Source: DATBGO01 sp963785765
Lineage (GTDB): Bacteria; Actinomycetota; Actinomycetes; Streptosporangiales; Streptosporangiaceae
DNA: 64,000 nucleotides
Direction: 5' to 3'
Assembly (NCBI GenBank): GCA_963785765.1
Contig: CAWAWM010000002.1
Location: 620,001 to 684,000, forward strand
In this document: positions 52,860 through 61,824 of the stretch, piece by piece
Numbering within the stretch: position 1 is the first letter of the stretch
Layout of the letters: every line of letters begins with the position of its first letter
The notes under the pieces: generated by a model
What the model was told of the DNA's origin: nothing
The model's input: the letters and a program-made list of their open reading frames with translations, nothing else
Database searches by the model: none
Translations under genes and position numbers: made by a program

Positions 52860-53708
52860 GTGGGCATGATGATGGCGGTCAGCTTCGAGCGGCGTGGCCG
52901 GCTCTACTACCTGGACCCCGGGCCGTACGCGCCGACGGTCGGGACGAAGGTGCTGGTGCCCACCGACGCGGGCCCCGAGGTGGCCGAGTGCATCTGGGCG
53001 CCGCAGTGGGTGGACGATGAGATCGGCGGCCTGCCCGTCTGTGCGGGGCTGGCGACCGAGGATCACCTGAGCAGGGACGAGACCAACCGGACCCGGCGGG
53101 CCGAGGCGCGGGTGGCCGCGCGGCGGCTGGTCCGCGAGCTCGAGCTGCCGATGAAGATCATCGCTGTCGACTACGTCGATGCGCCCAGCGTGTTTACGAT
53201 CTACTTCAGCGCACCGCGCCGGGTCGACTTCCGGGCGCTGGTCCGGGACCTGGCCGAGCGGCTGCGCGGGCGGGTCGAGCTGCGCCAGATCGGGCCGCGT
53301 GACGAGGCCAGGCTGCAGGGCGGGATCGGCCCGTGCGGCCGGGACCTGTGCTGCGCCACGTTCCTCAAGGACTTCGAGCCGGTCTCGGTGCGGATGGCCA
53401 AGGACCAGGACCTGCCGGTGAACCCGCTGCGGATCGCCGGGGCCTGCGGGCGGCTGATGTGCTGCCTGAAGTACGAGCATCCGCTGTACCAGGACTTCAG
53501 GGACAAGGCCCCGCGGCTGGGGGCCTCGGTGGAGTCGCCGGAGGGGCCGGGCACGGTGGTCGGGCACAACGTGCCCGCCGACCAGGTCGTGGTGAAGCTG
53601 GCTGAGGACGGACGGCGCTGCGCGTGCCCGCGGGCCAGCGTCTGCGGGTCCAGGCAGGCTTACGAAGCTAAGTACCACCCCGGGCAGGAACACGGCGGGG
53701 ACCGGTAG
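52860..53708 (+). CDS. ricT: RicT/YaaT-type PSP1 protein
   Basis: 282 residues. The PSP1 domain (RLYYLDPGP, GTKVLVPTDAGPEV) is followed by a Cys-rich region: CGRDLCCATFL, then GACGRLMCCLKYEH, and CACPRASVC near the end. These cysteines bind an iron-sulfur cluster in the Ric complex, which in Firmicutes helps RNase Y processing; the role in actinobacteria is less clear. Start GTG 52860 or ATG 52866-52872 is unresolved. It is 125 bp after holB and precedes tRNA-Thr. Confidence 0.85.
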   Translation: MGMMMAVSFERRGRLYYLDPGPYAPTVGTKVLVPTDAGPEVAECIWAPQWVDDEIGGLPVCAGLATEDHLSRDETNRTRRAEARVAARRLVRELELPMKIIAVDYVDAPSVFTIYFSAPRRVDFRALVRDLAERLRGRVELRQIGPRDEARLQGGIGPCGRDLCCATFLKDFEPVSVRMAKDQDLPVNPLRIAGACGRLMCCLKYEHPLYQDFRDKAPRLGASVESPEGPGTVVGHNVPADQVVVKLAEDGRRCACPRASVCGSRQAYEAKYHPGQEHGGDR

Positions 53709-53739
53709 ACTCCTTGGGCTGTCGCTCTCGTAGCGGCAC

Positions 53740-53812
53740 GCCGCCTTAGCTCAGTCGGCAGAGCGGTTCACTCGTAATGAACAGGTCGTCGGTTCGATTC
53801 CGACAGGCGGCT
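53740..53812 (+). tRNA. tRNA-Thr (anticodon CGT)
   Basis: Acceptor GCCGCCT/AGGCGGC with discriminator T and an encoded CCA (53813-53815). The anticodon arm TTCACTCGTAATGAA gives CGT. The T arm GTCGG-TTCGATT-CCGAC is perfect. It serves as the attachment site of the following element. Confidence 0.95.
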
Positions 53813-53913
53813 CCAGAAACTTCAAGCTCATACCCATGATCAGCGATCAAGTAAGGTGCTTGTAGCCATTAGGGGAGCCAAACGGGGAGCCAAGTGCTTG
53901 GAGGCTCCTGTTC

Positions 53914-55054
53914 ATGGCGCAGCCGACGAAGCGCCGGGGTCACGGCGAAGACGCGATCTACTGGGACGAGAGCAAGGGCCGCTGGTACGGCTCGGTCAGT
54001 CTCGGCTTCGACGTCGGCGGCAAGCGACTGCGGCGCAAGGTCTCCGGCAAGACCAAGACCGAGGTCCAGGACAAGCTCAGGGAACTGCACTCCGACCTGG
54101 ACGTGGGCGTGCAGACCTCCGCCAGCTACACCGTCGACCAGGCGGTCGCTGACTGGATGCGGGAAGGCCGGGACGGACGGTCGCGGAGCACGCTTCGCCG
54201 CGACGAGCGGATCCTGCGGCCGGTGCTGGTCCTGCTCGGGAGCATCCCGCTGCACGCGCTGCGCACTCACGACGTTCGACGGGCGCTCTCGGATCTGGCG
54301 GCGTCCCGATCGAGCGCGACGGTGGCGCTGGCGCACAACTGCCTGGTGCGGGCCATCCGGCATGCTGAATCCGGGGATCATGTGCGGCGTGACGTCGCCG
54401 CCCTGGTGAAGCCGCCGCCTGGCCAGGCCGGGCGTCCGTCCAAGGCCATGACCGCGGACCAGGCGGCGGCGTTGCTGCGCGTGGCTCAGGGCGATGATTA
54501 CCTCGGTGCCTACGTGATCTTGTCGCTGACCACAGGTATCCGGACGGAAGAAGCGCGGGCGCTGCGCTGGGATCATGTCTCGCTGGACTGTCAGCCTGGC
54601 GACGGGGTGCCGCCGCATATGGCGGTGTGGCGGTCGGTGCGGGAGCGACACGAAGACCGAGCGGTCCCGGCGCACCCTGGGATTGCCGCAGAGTGCGATA
54701 GCGGCGCTGCGAGAACAGCGCAAGCGGCAGGCAGCGGCCCGGCTGGCGGCGGGCGAGTTGTGGAAGGATCATGGCCTGGTGTTCACCAGCAGTACGGGTA
54801 AGCCGCTGGACGACGCGAATGTTCGGCGCGGTTTTCGTGGGCTCTGTCAGAAGGCCGGCATTGGCGGTAGCTGGTCGCCGAGGGAGCTGAGGCACACGTT
54901 CGTCAGCCTGATGTCGGAGTCCGGGATCGCGGTGGAGGAGATCGCCCGCCTGGCCGGGCACTCTAGTTCCCGCACAACCGAGGTCGTCTACCGGCACGAG
55001 CTGCGCCCCGTGATCACCACCGGCGCCGACGTGATGGACAAGATGTTCAAGTAG
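53914..55054 (+). pseudogene. int: Tyrosine integrase of the tRNA-Thr element, frameshifted
   Basis: Site-specific recombinase. An AP2-like N-terminal domain (GEDAIYWDESKGRWYGSVSL) and the core-binding domain (VDQAVADWMREGRDG) are followed by the catalytic Arg (TTGIRTEEARALRW). In another frame from about 54650 come LPQSAIAALREQRKRQ, ELRHTFVSLM (Arg of HxxR) and the Tyr (TEVVYRHEL). The frame changes near 54648, where the usual VREHGDTKT reads GAGC-GACACG, as if five bases were lost. GGAGG 12 bp before ATG 53914 supports the start. The enzyme would be inactive as written, fixing the element in place. Confidence 0.85.
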
Positions 55055-55082
55055 CCCTGCTTGGCCGTTGCCCGCTGGTGCT

Positions 55083-55271
55083 TCATGCTGCCTTGTGCGC
55101 CTCGGCTTCCAGCATCGCGACGTACTCAGCCAAAGCGCTCGCCGTGATGAACCGCGCCCGGCCGTCCTTTACCGAGTGCAGCCGTCCGGAGCGCATCTGG
55201 TCATAGAGCTTGTCCCGCCCGATGCCGAGCATCTGGGCCGCCTCCTTGGGCCGGTATAGCAGCTTGTTCAT
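55083..55271 (-). CDS. Excisionase-type HTH protein
   Basis: 62 residues. YRPKEAAQMLGIGRDKLYDQM is a MerR-like helix-turn-helix of the excisionase/helix-turn-helix-17 type, and the middle (GRARFITASALAEYV) is the wing. It would direct the integrase toward excision. It is convergent with the integrase gene, 28 bp between stops, and has an AAGGAGG ribosome site upstream of ATG 55271. Transcription toward int is the reverse of the common xis-int order. Confidence 0.8.
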   Translation of the reverse strand: MNKLLYRPKEAAQMLGIGRDKLYDQMRSGRLHSVKDGRARFITASALAEYVAMLEAEAHKAA

Positions 55272-55663
55272 GGACTCACCTCCTTCCGGTTAGCTCGTGC
55301 CTGATGTGCCAGTGCTGGCAGGGGTTTCAACGCAGCCGACTCTGCGACTATGCGAATGCGCCAGGGCCAGCCAGAGACCGAGCTGGCGTGTTTGCTGGCG
55401 GGGCTGAGCCCGAAATGGACGCCCTGTTAGTAATTCCGCGCCGGAACAATGTCAGTTGTGCTGCCCGTGCCCTGGGCGCTTGCCCGCACTCTTGGCAGCG
55501 GATGCGTGGCGCCTGTCTCCACTGTGCGGCCAATGTCGGCCGGGCGCAAACGCCACCCGACCGTCGACAGCTGCCGGGTACTGTCCGCAGAAGGCGGCTG
55601 GAGGCCGTTGTAGTCCGCCAGCCCCGAAAGACTGTGACCTACATCACAACGCCGTATTCGGGG
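55272..55663. other. 392-bp gap in the tRNA-Thr element
   Basis: Between the excisionase start and the antitoxin-type XRE stop. It must contain the excisionase promoter. I see no gene, RNA or repeat of note. Confidence 0.5.
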
Positions 55664-55984
55664 TCACGCCGAGCGGCGTTGTTGCGGGCCGAGGCTGACG
55701 TTGAGGGTCAGGCCGAGCGCCTGGGCCAGCCGTTCCAGCAGCGGCAAGGTAGGGGTAGTACCGCCGGCCTCGAAGCGGGCAACGCCGGGCTGGCTCATCC
55801 CGGCCCGCTCGGCCAGCTGGCGCTGGGACCAGCCCAGCTCCTCGCGCCGCAGCCGGACAGCCTCGGCAAGTTCGTAGCGCAGCCGGGTCTGCTCATATTC
55901 AGCTGCGACGTCCGGGCGGTCCATCCGGGCCTGGCGTGCTTCAGCGAGGCGGGTACGCCGCGGTGTGTCCTGGCTCATCGTCAT
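55664..55984 (-). CDS. XRE-family antitoxin-type regulator (HigA-like)
   Basis: 106 residues. Residues about 42-90 form a lambda-like HTH (LGWSQRQLAERAGMSQPGVA RFEAGG), preceded by a charged helix (RPDVAAEYEQTRLRYELAEA). The architecture matches HigA antitoxins, which lie downstream of their toxin, unlike most TA pairs. It overlaps the toxin gene's stop by 4 bp, giving coupling. It should neutralise the toxin and repress the pair. Confidence 0.75.
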   Translation of the reverse strand: MTMSQDTPRRTRLAEARQARMDRPDVAAEYEQTRLRYELAEAVRLRREELGWSQRQLAERAGMSQPGVARFEAGGTTPTLPLLERLAQALGLTLNVSLGPQQRRSA

Positions 55985-56331
55985 CCGTCCTCCTCATCAG
56001 CAGTGTGGCCCTCCTGCTGGCAGCGGGCCATCGCCGCAGCGGCCCTGGCAATCTCCGCGGTCTCGCGCATCTTGGTCTTGGCGAATACGGTCAAGGCGAT
56101 GATTCGCCGCCCCGAAGCGATCCAGTAGCTGATCCGGATCCGCTCGCCGCCGCAGTAGAACCGAAGCTCTCGCAGCTTCCCCGACAACTGCCGGGTGTAC
56201 GGCTCGCCCAGCAGCACACCGCGTCTTTCCAGCAGATCCAGGTGGAACATCGCCTGTGCCCATCGCTGGTCATCCAGCCCTTCCAGCCAGTCCCGGACCT
56301 CGGGTTCGAGTTCCACGTCGCCCCAGGCCAT
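55981..56331 (-). CDS. RelE/HigB-like toxin
   Basis: 116 residues from ATG 56331. WGDVELEPEVRDWLEGLDDQ, FHLDLLERRGVLLGEPYTR and RIRISYWIASGRRIIALTVF, then AKTKMRETAEIARA, follow the HigB/phage Gp49-like ribosome-dependent mRNA interferase fold; KTKxxEIxRA is typical of it. The frame extends upstream to 56466 but without a ribosome site, so the Met before WGDVE is preferred. Toxin-first order with an XRE antitoxin is that of HigBA. Confidence 0.75.
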   Translation of the reverse strand: MAWGDVELEPEVRDWLEGLDDQRWAQAMFHLDLLERRGVLLGEPYTRQLSGKLRELRFYCGGERIRISYWIASGRRIIALTVFAKTKMRETAEIARAAAAMARCQQEGHTADEEDG

Positions 56332-56412
56332 ACCAGCGATGATATCGCGTGTCAGGCGCGAGGACACACCGGGCAACGCTGATTGTCGGACCCAGTGCGC
56401 ATCCTGAGAGAC

Positions 56413-56733
56413 ATGGGCAGGGCTAGAAAGCGGAAGGTCAAATACGTTCAGCCGGGCTACCGGCATCGAGCCCGAGCGGTATCGCCCGGACCGGCAGAAC
56501 GGATAGCCCGCCTCTCCCCGACCGAGGTTCTAGAGCGGATCACCCGGGGAAGGCTGCACCAGAAGGAACTCGAAGCCGAGCTGGCGGCCCTCGTCGACCA
56601 GGCAGTAGCTCTGGGCATCGGCTGGCCAGATATAGCCCAGCGTCTCGGCGTGACGCGTCAAGCGGCCCGCCAGCACTACCAGCGTCGCCATCGCAACGAC
56701 CCGGCCGAGCGCAGCCAGGACGACGCTGCATAA
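56413..56733 (+). CDS. Small helical DNA-binding-type protein
   Basis: 106 residues. A basic N-terminus (GRARKRKVKYVQPGYRHR) precedes a helical core with a helix-turn-helix-like segment (IGWPDIAQRLGVTRQAARQHY). Such proteins accompany actinomycete mobile elements and plasmids. It is divergent from the HigBA-like pair, so it could regulate it. ATG 56413 is chosen over the longer frame (56383) by weak purine-rich sequence; not certain. The 56734-56951 gap has no gene. Confidence 0.55.
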   Translation: MGRARKRKVKYVQPGYRHRARAVSPGPAERIARLSPTEVLERITRGRLHQKELEAELAALVDQAVALGIGWPDIAQRLGVTRQAARQHYQRRHRNDPAERSQDDAA

Positions 56734-56951
56734 CGGGCTCTGACCCCTGGTTTAGCCACCAGCGTTGTCAAGCATCAAGCGGAACTCGGCAACACATATT
56801 GCCAATCTTTATCGGGATCGTCGGCACACACCAGTAGTGCCCTGAAGTGCAGGAATGACCGAAGATCACCGCGCCGACAACAGACGTTGCCCAGTGTCTA
56901 GTCCCACCTGATTCTTGACGGATCTGTCCCACCACATGCTTTCCAGGTTGC

Positions 56952-57464
56952 CTAGGAAACATGGGCAGCCTTGCGGTGCTGCTGGGCTTTGATGCTGCGG
57001 ACTGGCTGGGTGGTGGTCCGGCGGACGGTGCGGGTGTCGTCGCCGCTCAGGTCGATGGTCATGGTGCCGGCGGCGACGTGGACGGTGACGATCTGGCCAG
57101 CGTGGATCCGGCCGAGGGCGATCTTCTGCCCGGCGACCATGATGACGCCGGTGCTGCTGGCTACCCGCTGGACGGTGACTGGCTCGGTGGCCGGGCGAGG
57201 CGGCGGCCCAGCCGGTCTGGCGCCGCGGAGCAGCCGGGCCTGGTCCCAGGTCAGCGGGCTGGGCCGGGTGCGCAGCAGGACACGGGCGGCCGGGTCGAAG
57301 AACATCAAGGTGGTCTGCTCGATCCGGATGTACACCATCATCCCGCCGAGGATCTCCGCGGCGGTGTAGTAGCGGCCGCCGAGGCTGACCTGGCCGTCCT
57401 TGCTGACCACCCGGTCGACCTCGAGCGCGGCGCTGATAGACGTTGCTCCCCAGATCAGGAACAC
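56952..57464 (-). pseudogene. C-terminal transposase fragment (IS481-like)
   Basis: 170 residues open without a proper start. RVVSKDGQVSLGGRYYTAAE, then GVIMVAGQKIALGRIHAGQI and TVHVAAGTMTIDLSGDDTRT resemble the C-terminal beta-rich domain that follows the DDE integrase core in IS481-type transposases. The catalytic core is absent and no inverted repeats were found. It marks insertion and decay inside or at the edge of the tRNA-Thr element. Confidence 0.5.
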
Positions 57465-57638
57465 TGCAGCCCTGGCAGTCCGCTTCGTTAATTTGGCTTT
57501 CGGGACGAAGAGGCCACATGCCCGCTGCGTGCCCTGTGCTTGGGGCAGCTTCGACCCCCACCTGGCGGGCTGCCGACCGGGTCAGACCAGGACCGCCTAA
57601 AGTTGTCCGGCGAGTCCCGCTCATGAGAGGCCGCCTCC

Positions 57639-58136
57639 ATGCACGGATATGACCCCGCCACGTGGTCGGCGTTCTTCGCTGCGCTAACCGGGGCCGCGGC
57701 GGCCCTCACCGGGCTGCTATTCGTCGCGGTGTCGATCAACCTCGACAACATACTCAAGAGCACGACCATGCTTCCCGCCCGTGCCGCGGAAACTCTGGCG
57801 ATTCTGCTGTTCGTCCTGATCAGCTCCGCGCTCGCCCTCGTTCCACAGGACATCGAACTGCTCGGCGCCGAGATCTTGGTGATCGCCGTGCCCTTGACGG
57901 CGATCACGGTCCGGAATCAGCTCAAGTTTCAGAGGCAGAACCCGGACTCGCCGCTGCTGTGGTCGGTGGCGCGGATGACCGCAAGCGGCGTCGCGCTTGT
58001 CCCCGGCATAATTGCTGGCGTCTCCCTGGCGGCGCACTGGAGCGGTGGTCTCTACAGGCTCGTGCCCACCGCCCTGCTCGGCATCGCAGGCGCCGTCTAT
58101 AGCGCCTGGGTCCTCCTGGTCGAGATCGTCCGGTAG
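57639..58136 (+). CDS. Four-helix membrane protein
   Basis: 165 residues. Helices about 10-32, 46-62, 70-86 and 118-150. The N-terminus (YDPATWSAFFAALTGAAAAL) and the LLFVAVSINL motif occur in a small actinobacterial membrane family sometimes called a modulator of FtsH protease, which is not proven. GAGAGG lies before ATG 57639. The next damaged gene begins almost at once downstream in the same direction, so they may form an operon. Confidence 0.65.
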   Translation: MHGYDPATWSAFFAALTGAAAALTGLLFVAVSINLDNILKSTTMLPARAAETLAILLFVLISSALALVPQDIELLGAEILVIAVPLTAITVRNQLKFQRQNPDSPLLWSVARMTASGVALVPGIIAGVSLAAHWSGGLYRLVPTALLGIAGAVYSAWVLLVEIVR

Positions 58137-58141
58137 CGCGT

Positions 58142-58526
58142 CGGTGGGACGACATCGCTGCCGCTGCAGCAGCGCATCACGAACTTGGCCGCGACTATGA
58201 CGGCGCGGTCGCAGAAAGCTTGATCGATCGGATTGGTGCGGAGATCGACAAGCGGATAGACGTCAAGCTCGGCGCTGGTCCGCCAGCTTCTGGCTCGCCA
58301 GCGGTTCGGCAGTCGGGGTAGGAGCCAGGCACTGTGGACGGGCGCGGGGATCGGCGCGGGCATCGGCGCCGGGCTTACCGGCATCGTGGCCATGGTTGCC
58401 AACGGCGGTATGAGCCGTACCGTCGTACCGTCGGTGATTACGATCTGGCTCATTCTGGCCGTCGCCTGTCTGGGCACAGTTCTGGCCCGTTATCGACTGG
58501 TCCGCAGGTATCGCGGACGACCTTGA
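58142..58526 (+). pseudogene. Small membrane protein with frameshift
   Basis: The first half (RWDDIAAAAAAHHELGRDYD, then VAESLIDRIGAEIDKRIDVK) and, in a second frame, GAGIGAGIGAGLTGIVAM and IWLILAVACLGTVL fit a common actinobacterial type: a helical N-terminus followed by two membrane helices. One extra G in the GGGG run at 58315-58318 separates them; removing it gives a single 127-residue frame. No start codon is seen at the head, so its N-terminus is also unclear. Confidence 0.55.
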
Positions 58527-58649
58527 CGCCGGTAGGCCCTCGGTCCAGGGCGTACTTTGCAAGCAAGGGATCACCTGCCAGCGGTTGGCCCGGCCGGAAC
58601 CTCGCGGCCGCGCTACGCTTTGAGCATTCTGCAGGTGGGGGTGGTACCG

Positions 58650-59249
58650 GTGACGGCTGGGCCTGGTGACCAGGGTGAGGCGGCGGCCGGTGGCTATCTG
58701 CGGGCGTCGCATGCCGATCGCGAGCATGTGATCGATGTGCTCAAGGCCGCGTTCGTGCAGGGCATGCTGACCAAGGCCGAGCTGGATGCGCGGGCCGGCC
58801 AGGCATTCGCGTCGCGGACCCATGGGGACCTAGCCGCGATCACGGCCGACCTTCCGGCCGGGCTGATCGGGGCGCAGCCGCTGCGCAAGCCCGCCCCGGC
58901 GCAGGCCCCGCCGGTGAACAAGCCACTCCTGCGGACCGCGGTTGCGATCATGCTGGCGGGCATAGTCTCCATGGTCGCCGCGGTCCCGGCGCAGAATTTT
59001 CTCTTGCTGCCCATGGGCGTGCTTGCCATTCTGATTGCCGCGCCGATATCCGGAACCCTGATGCTCGACTCGTGGCGCGAGAATCGCACCGGCGGGCAGC
59101 TGCCGCCCCGGCCGGTGCAATCCGGCCAGACGCTCGCGGGTGAGCGAGACGGCGGGCCGGGTAATGACCTGATCCGCTGCCAAGCCCGGCGGGTACCCGG
59201 GCCCGTCGCCTGCTTGGGCATAGCGCTTCCCAGTGCATCTGGTGGTTAG
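58650..59249 (+). CDS. DUF1707 (SHOCT-like) membrane protein
   Basis: 199 residues. RASHADREHVIDVLKAAFVQ and GMLTKAELDARAGQAFASRT form the DUF1707 helix pair. Two short membrane helices follow (LLRTAVAIMLAGIVSMVAAV, FLLLPMGVLAILIAAPI), then a Pro/Gly-rich tail. Family members are small membrane-associated proteins of unknown role, often near signalling genes. GTG 58650 follows AGGTGGGGG; a longer frame starts upstream but is not supported. Confidence 0.75.
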   Translation: MTAGPGDQGEAAAGGYLRASHADREHVIDVLKAAFVQGMLTKAELDARAGQAFASRTHGDLAAITADLPAGLIGAQPLRKPAPAQAPPVNKPLLRTAVAIMLAGIVSMVAAVPAQNFLLLPMGVLAILIAAPISGTLMLDSWRENRTGGQLPPRPVQSGQTLAGERDGGPGNDLIRCQARRVPGPVACLGIALPSASGG

Positions 59250-59363
59250 GGCCGGCTTGCTGGCGAGGGCACCCGGCTGTTCGACGGCGCCCCCAGTCCT
59301 ACCAGCTCGACCTGGTCTCCAGCACCGCCTCGCGCAGCGGGATCGTCGAGCTACGGTACCGGC

Positions 59364-60125
59364 TTAGGCGATCTTGCGGTGGTAGGTGGCCATGGCGAGG
59401 GCGTACGCGACGATGAGGATGCCGAGGCACCAGGCCAGGGCGGCCCAGATGCCGGTGCTGACTGGCTGCTGTGCGAGCAGGTCGCGGATCGTGTCGACGA
59501 TGGACGTCGCGGGCTGGTTGTCGGCGAAGGCGCGCACCGGGCCGGGCATGGTGCGGGTGGGCACGAATGCCGAGCTGATGAACGGCAGGAAGACGATCGG
59601 GTAGGAGAAGGCGCCCGCGCCGTCGACGGTCTTCGCGGACAGGCCGGCGATGACCGCGAGCCAGGTGAGTGCCAGGGTGAACAGGACGAGGATGCCGGCC
59701 ACGGCCAGCCAGGCCAGCGCTCCCGCGCCAGAGCGGAATCCGATGAGGACGGCGACGAGCATCACCAGCACCAGCGAGATCAGAACGGAGACCACTGAGG
59801 TCAGCACGTGCGCCCACAGCGCACTCGAGCGTGCGATCGGCATGGACTGAAATCGTTCGAAGATCCCGCTTTGCATATCCGTGAAGAGCCGGATTGCGGT
59901 GTAGGAGATGCCCATCGCGATCGTGATGAGCAGGATTCCGGGCAGCAGGTAGTTCACGTAATGACCCGACCCGGCGTGGATCGCGCCGCCGAACACATAG
60001 ACGAATAGCAGCATGAGGGCGATCGGCATGATCGTGACCGTGATGATGGTGTCCAGGCTGCGGGTGATGTGGCGCATGGACCGGCCGGACAAGACGGCGG
60101 TGTCTGCGAAGAAGTGCGTGGTCAT
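59364..60125 (-). CDS. ABC-2 type drug-export permease (DrrB-like)
   Basis: 253 residues with six membrane helices. The IFERFQSMPIARSSALWAHV loop and the YPIVFLPFISSAFVPTRTMP segment before the last helices match permeases of daunorubicin/multidrug exporters. It would pair with the ATP-binding protein just upstream; only 9 bp separate them. The four-gene block (PadR, DUF1048, ATPase, permease) is a common actinobacterial export operon. Confidence 0.85.
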   Translation of the reverse strand: MTTHFFADTAVLSGRSMRHITRSLDTIITVTIMPIALMLLFVYVFGGAIHAGSGHYVNYLLPGILLITIAMGISYTAIRLFTDMQSGIFERFQSMPIARSSALWAHVLTSVVSVLISLVLVMLVAVLIGFRSGAGALAWLAVAGILVLFTLALTWLAVIAGLSAKTVDGAGAFSYPIVFLPFISSAFVPTRTMPGPVRAFADNQPATSIVDTIRDLLAQQPVSTGIWAALAWCLGILIVAYALAMATYHRKIA

Positions 60126-60134
60126 CGTGGTTCC

Positions 60135-60947
60135 TTAGTTGTCCGTGCCGTCGGCGCCGGCCGGGCCCGCGGTTCCGCCGGTGCCGATGCCGGTGCCGGT
60201 GATGGCGAGGAAGACCTCCTCCAGGGTCGGCTGTTTCTCGACGTACTCGACTTTGGCGGGCGGGAGCAGCTGTTTGAGTTCGGCGAGGGTGCCGTTCGCG
60301 ATGATCCGTCCGTCGTGGAGGATCGCGATCCGGTCGGCGAGCTGTTCGGCCTCGTCCAGATACTGCGTCGTGAGCAGCACCGTCGTGCCGTGACCGGCGA
60401 GCTCTTTGACGCTGTTCCACACCTCGAGGCGAGATTGAGGGTCGAGCCCGGTGGTCGGTTCGTCCAGGAAGATCACCGGCGGACTCCCGACGAGGCTCAT
60501 GGTGATGTCCAGGCGGCGGCGCATGCCTCCGGAATACGTCGATACCCTTCGCGCCGCCGCGTCGCTGAGCTGAAAGCGGGCCAGCAGGTCATCCGCGATC
60601 TGGCCGGCGCCCTCCAGGTGCCGCAGCCGGGCCATCAGCACCAGGTTCTCGCGCCCGGTCAGGGTTTCGTCCACGGCCGCGAACTGACCGGTGAGGCTAA
60701 TGGACTCCCGCACGTCCGCAGCCTGCGTGGCGACGTCGGAGCCATCCACGGTGGCCGTCCCCGCGTCGGCCTTGAGCAGCGTGGACAGGATTTTCACGAC
60801 CGTGGTCTTGCCTGCGCCGTTGGAGCCGAGCAGCGCGAAGATGCTGCCCCGTGCCACGTCGAAGTCCACGCCGCGCAGCACGCGCAGCTTCGGGTACGAC
60901 TTCTCCAGACCCTGCACCTGGATCGCCTGGGCCGGCCGGATCGTCAT
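60135..60947 (-). CDS. ABC transporter ATP-binding protein (DrrA-like)
   Basis: 270 residues. Walker A LLGSNGAGKTT, signature YSGGMRRRLD, Walker B VIFLDEPTTGLD and H-loop region LLTTQYLDEAEQL are all present. The C-terminal EEVFLAITGTG segment is typical of DrrA-type drug-export ATPases. ATG 60947 overlaps the DUF1048 stop by 4 bp; AAGGGA lies upstream. Energises the permease downstream. Confidence 0.9.
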   Translation of the reverse strand: MTIRPAQAIQVQGLEKSYPKLRVLRGVDFDVARGSIFALLGSNGAGKTTVVKILSTLLKADAGTATVDGSDVATQAADVRESISLTGQFAAVDETLTGRENLVLMARLRHLEGAGQIADDLLARFQLSDAAARRVSTYSGGMRRRLDITMSLVGSPPVIFLDEPTTGLDPQSRLEVWNSVKELAGHGTTVLLTTQYLDEAEQLADRIAILHDGRIIANGTLAELKQLLPPAKVEYVEKQPTLEEVFLAITGTGIGTGGTAGPAGADGTDN

Positions 60948-61336
60948 GGGGATGTCCCTTCGGTTCCGGTGGCTTCTCCGGTGGCGCGGTCGATGGCGCT
61001 GGTCAGCCGCTCCCGCTCCCGGACGATCCACTGACCCTCCGGGTAGTTCCGGAGAAACGCGTCGGCGAACTCCACGGGGTCCGCCCCGACGATCTGGCGG
61101 ACCGGGATACCGTTCGCCGCGCCCTGCTCGAACAGATCGGCAAGGTCCTCCAGCATCGACACCCCGCCTTCTGCCGTCCCGTGCCCGAAGTAATACGAGT
61201 ACCGCTGCAGCGCATCGACCGCCGTTCGATAACCCGCGGGAAGCCGTTCCACGCGCGCCTTGTACTGCCGGTAGCGCCTCTTCTGCTCGAGCGGGCCGTA
61301 GACCGTCTCGAGAAGCTTGGTCCACCCTGTGGCCAT
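60944..61336 (-). CDS. DUF1048 protein
   Basis: 130 residues of the DUF1048 family, mainly helical (WTKLLETVYGPLEQKRRYRQ, FLRNYPEGQWIVRERERLTS). These proteins often sit between a PadR regulator and an ABC exporter; their function is unproven. The start is two bases after the PadR stop and its stop overlaps the ATPase start, so the whole block is translationally coupled. GGAGG precedes ATG 61336. Confidence 0.8.
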   Translation of the reverse strand: MATGWTKLLETVYGPLEQKRRYRQYKARVERLPAGYRTAVDALQRYSYYFGHGTAEGGVSMLEDLADLFEQGAANGIPVRQIVGADPVEFADAFLRNYPEGQWIVRERERLTSAIDRATGEATGTEGTSP

Positions 61337-61338
61337 GT

Positions 61339-61668
61339 CTATCTGCCTCCTTCGCGGAGCTGTTCGAGCCGCTGCGTGAGGAAGCTCCAGGTCCGCCAGA
61401 ATTCTTCGAGGTATTCCCGACCCTGCGCGTTGAGGGAGTACACCTTGCGCGGCGGCCCCTTCTCCGAGGGGACCTTCTCCACGTCGACGAGGCCGCGCTG
61501 CTCGACCCTGATGAGCAGCGCGTAGACGGTCCCTTCGGCGATGTCGGAGAAGCCCTGCTCCCGCAGCCATGCCGTGATCTCGTAGCCGTACGCCGGGCGC
61601 CCGAACAGGATCGCGAGGACGATGCCCTCCAGCGTCCCCTTGAGCATCTCCGTCACCTGCTTGCCCAT
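61339..61668 (-). CDS. PadR-family regulator
   Basis: 109 residues. A compact PadR winged helix: MLKGTLEGIVLAILFGRPAY, YGYEITAWLREQGF, then DIAEGTVYALLIRVEQRGLV and RKVYSLNAQGREYLEEF. The short C-terminal helix places it in the PadR s2 (small) group. GGAGGAGGTG lies before ATG 61668. It should repress the DUF1048-ABC operon it heads and release it on binding a drug-like ligand. Confidence 0.9.
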   Translation of the reverse strand: MGKQVTEMLKGTLEGIVLAILFGRPAYGYEITAWLREQGFSDIAEGTVYALLIRVEQRGLVDVEKVPSEKGPPRKVYSLNAQGREYLEEFWRTWSFLTQRLEQLREGGR

Positions 61669-61705
61669 GGAACACCTCCTCCCGCAGCTACCTAGTGCTA
61701 TTGAC

Positions 61706-61720
61706 TACTGGTACATAGTA
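61706..61720. promoter_or_regulatory. Candidate PadR operator
   Basis: TACTGGTACATAGTA has TACT/AGTA arms around a GTAC core, 38 bp upstream of the PadR start in an unusually A/T-rich stretch (61690-61730) for this genome. The promoter of the operon should lie here. The 61669-62027 gap has no other gene. Confidence 0.5.
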
Positions 61721-61824
61721 ACACTGAATAGTCGGGGCGCAAGCCGGGCCTGTCGAGCCGGTGAGTGCGGGCGCGGGCGCGGGCGCGAGCGCGGGTATCC
61801 ACGCCGATGACGAACGAGCGGGCA

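Larger units (their letters stand above)
53740..57464. mobile_element. Remnant integrative element at tRNA-Thr
   Basis: The integrase starts 99 bp after the tRNA 3' end and reads away from it, followed by an excisionase-type gene, a HigBA-like pair, an HTH gene and a transposase fragment. No replication or transfer gene and no second copy of the tRNA 3' end occur within the window, so the right boundary is unknown. Confidence 0.6.
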
